A stretch of 64,000 bases of DNA. It comes from JBDWFY01 sp965275915 (lineage in GTDB: Bacteria; Pseudomonadota; Alphaproteobacteria; Rhizobiales; Stappiaceae). Below the pieces are notes generated by a model, which saw only the letters and a list, made by a program, of their open reading frames with translations, searched no databases and was not told the origin of the DNA. The stretch covers positions 868,001 to 932,000 of the forward strand of contig CBDHYI010000006.1 in NCBI GenBank assembly GCA_965275915.1. The letters run 5' to 3'. Numbering within the stretch: the first letter of the stretch is position 1; each line of letters begins with the position of its first letter. Below are positions 62,527 to 64,000 of this stretch, one piece after another. The translations under genes were made by a program, and so were the position numbers.

Positions 62527-63840
62527 ATGAAAAATTTACCTCCACCGCAAGGAGGTATTTACGGCTTTCTGTTTTCCTTAAGGGGAGACTTGAACCGTCA
62601 CTGGGGCTTTCAACTGGTGGGCTGGACGCTGAAACAGAAACTTCGCGGCCATTGGGTGATCGCTCCCCTGATCGCCTCCGGTATGCTGTTGCCTTTTAGC
62701 AGCAATAGCACCGCCGCCCAGAGTGCGGAATGCCGTTCGCTCGCCCGTCAACTGGCGCAACTGGAAATAGCCAACACAGCCAATCCGGAATTTGCCAGGT
62801 GGGATCAGGCCGTCAGGCAACAGAATGCCGCTCTGGACCAGACACGGCGCCAGATCGCCAGAGCCAGTTGCCAACCGGGCGGCAGCCAGTCGCGCGTCTG
62901 CACGCAACTGTTTGAAAAACAATCTCAAATGGCGTCCAATCTGAAGAAACTTGAACGCCAGCGTAGCCGCCATGCCGGTGACGGGGAACAGTCCGCAGGG
63001 CGCAAACGCGGGATTGAAAGACGCATGGCCTCCTTGAGCTGCGGCGAAGAGCAGCAGCGGGAGGTACGCGACGCGCCTGCACCGGGCGCAGAGCAAAACA
63101 GGTCTGAAATCGGGCTCTTCAGCCGGCTGTTTGGCGGTGGAAGCCGCGCGTCCTATAATGGTACCGAAACGCTGGCGAACGGCCCTCCGCAGTCCCGTTA
63201 CAACCCCGACGTTTCCCGCAGAATAGCCTCGCTCGATCGTCCTCAAACCGGCTTTTACGGTGGCGGTCAGTATCGGACCCTGTGCGTGAGAACGTGCGAC
63301 GGGTTTTATTTTCCGATCAGCTTTTCAACACGTCCGTCGGCCTTTGGTGTGGATGACTCGATGTGTCAGAATATGTGCCCGGGCGCCGATGCGCGCCTGT
63401 TCGTTCACCGCAACCCCGGCCAGGACATCAAGGACATGACCGGGCTTGACGGCGTCCCCTATACGGCCCTGCCGACAGCGTTCAAATACAGAACCGAGTT
63501 CGTCAAAAACTGCAGCTGCCAGGTATCCGGCTCGGGCAAGATAAAGGCACTTAATCAGAGCGGAGATCCGATTCAGGACCTGCGTCTGTCGCCTGCCGAT
63601 GACCGGTTTCTCTATTACGACCTCGGCCAGACCCCCATGGTTCCAATCGCCAAAGTTCCGGCGGATGAGGATCCCGACACGATCGACAACATTCTGGGCA
63701 ACTTCGTCCCCTATTCGCTGAAACGAACCAGCATCGTTGCCGTCGATGAAACGGACACCGACGGATCGGGTGAAGAAACAGACGAAGAGACGAAACGCAA
63801 AGTCAGGATAGTCGGTCCAGACTATTTTGTCGCCCAATAA
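62527..63840 (+). CDS. DUF2865 family protein
   Basis: The 437-residue protein has the DUF2865 pattern known from Rhizobiales: a helical N-terminal part with repeated Ser/Gln/Arg and CRSLARQLAQLE, then YRTLCVRTCDGFYFPISFST, DDSMCQNMCPGADARLFVHR and FVKNCSCQ, with paired Cys suggesting disulfides. An N-terminal hydrophobic stretch (about 45-63, IAPLIASGMLLPFSSNSTAA-like) may act as a signal or anchor. Function unknown; an envelope role is guessed. Its last 38 bases overlap the convergent gltX end. Confidence 0.88.
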   Translation: MKNLPPPQGGIYGFLFSLRGDLNRHWGFQLVGWTLKQKLRGHWVIAPLIASGMLLPFSSNSTAAQSAECRSLARQLAQLEIANTANPEFARWDQAVRQQNAALDQTRRQIARASCQPGGSQSRVCTQLFEKQSQMASNLKKLERQRSRHAGDGEQSAGRKRGIERRMASLSCGEEQQREVRDAPAPGAEQNRSEIGLFSRLFGGGSRASYNGTETLANGPPQSRYNPDVSRRIASLDRPQTGFYGGGQYRTLCVRTCDGFYFPISFSTRPSAFGVDDSMCQNMCPGADARLFVHRNPGQDIKDMTGLDGVPYTALPTAFKYRTEFVKNCSCQVSGSGKIKALNQSGDPIQDLRLSPADDRFLYYDLGQTPMVPIAKVPADEDPDTIDNILGNFVPYSLKRTSIVAVDETDTDGSGEETDEETKRKVRIVGPDYFVAQ

Positions 63841-64000
63841 GCGGCAAAAGGCGTTTGAGTTCAGGGCCATGGTCCATACCGGTCAACGCCTTGCGCAGGG
63901 GCATGAACAGGATGCGTCCCTTTCGGCCGGTTGCCGCCTTCACCCGATCGGTCCATTCCTTCCAGGTCTCTTCGCTCCATGGCTCCGGCGGCAGCAGACC
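63803..64000 (-). CDS. gltX: Glutamyl-tRNA synthetase, C-terminal end (cut by window edge)
   Basis: On the minus strand the frame is open from base 64000 to the TGA at 63803. The translation runs PPEPWSEETWKEWTDRVKAA, TGRKGRILFMPLRKALTGMD, HGPELKRLLPLIG, then a short tail. This is the conserved anticodon-binding end of GltX, in which TGRKGR-x-LF-x-PLR-x-ALTG-x-x-HGPEL is diagnostic. Only 65 residues are visible; the rest lies to the right. The tail overlaps the DUF2865 gene by 38 bases. Confidence 0.92.
   Translation of the reverse strand, partial: GLLPPEPWSEETWKEWTDRVKAATGRKGRILFMPLRKALTGMDHGPELKRLLPLIGRQNSLDRLS

Overview
The window looks like the chromosome of an alphaproteobacterium, most likely of the Hyphomicrobiales (Rhizobiales). 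Supporting signs are the adjacent pssA/psd pair, the cysS-cimA-rarD neighbourhood, a DUF2865 protein, Atm1 with its own ArsR regulator, and moderately high GC with NAD-independent housekeeping genes of alphaproteobacterial type. This assignment is an inference from gene content; no rRNA or other marker is present.

Layout. (1) 1-3.2 kb, + strand: the end of a type II secretion (T2SS) operon, with a 5'-truncated gspK and a complete gspD. (2) 3.2-22.1 kb, - strand: a large polymorphic-toxin locus of Rhs/YD-repeat type. Its upstream gene (22.1-16.4 kb) is a 1915-residue SpvB/FG-GAP/YD-repeat protein with a Sec signal, a PKD-like domain, a glycine-rich stretch and a duplicated RTX calcium-binding tail. 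A small secreted protein follows, then a second Sec-signal YD-repeat gene ending in the Rhs core and an LHH-type HNH nuclease, with a SUKH immunity gene. After that comes a graveyard or reservoir of at least four more core-toxin-immunity cassettes without start signals. These are mixed with an IS110 element carrying a candidate bridge RNA, an IS481 stub and a 1.2-kb perfect duplication. (3) 22.1-24.3 kb: a small accessory or prophage-like stretch with a cupin protein and an XRE repressor with operator-like dyads. (4) 24.3-64 kb: mostly ordinary chromosome. It holds gltS; cysK; cls; alaX-sseA; a Pal-like lipoprotein and an L,D-transpeptidase; a peptide-type ABC binding protein; a CHASE-GGDEF protein; a PuuE-type deacetylase; a PadR-controlled RND efflux operon; pssA and psd; arsR-atm1; a LysM protein; a LOG-family protein; rarD; cimA; cysS; and a YcbB-type L,D-transpeptidase. 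A MITE and an IS630 element sit at 56.8-58.4 kb, followed by creA, a hydrolase, a phytase/esterase-like propeller protein, a DUF2865 protein and the 3' end of gltX.

How the parts may work together. The most interesting region is the Rhs locus beside T2SS genes. The SpvB/YD shell and the toxin-bearing YD/core protein are separate genes, as TcB and TcC are in insecticidal Tc complexes. Here both begin with apparent Sec signal peptides, and the shell ends in RTX repeats. A Sec-plus-T2SS export route for a split Rhs/Tc-like toxin is a plausible but untested reading. The orphan cassettes share nearly identical core sequence, so homologous recombination could swap new toxin/immunity ends into the expressed gene. 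That expressed gene itself carries a one-base deletion in this sequence.
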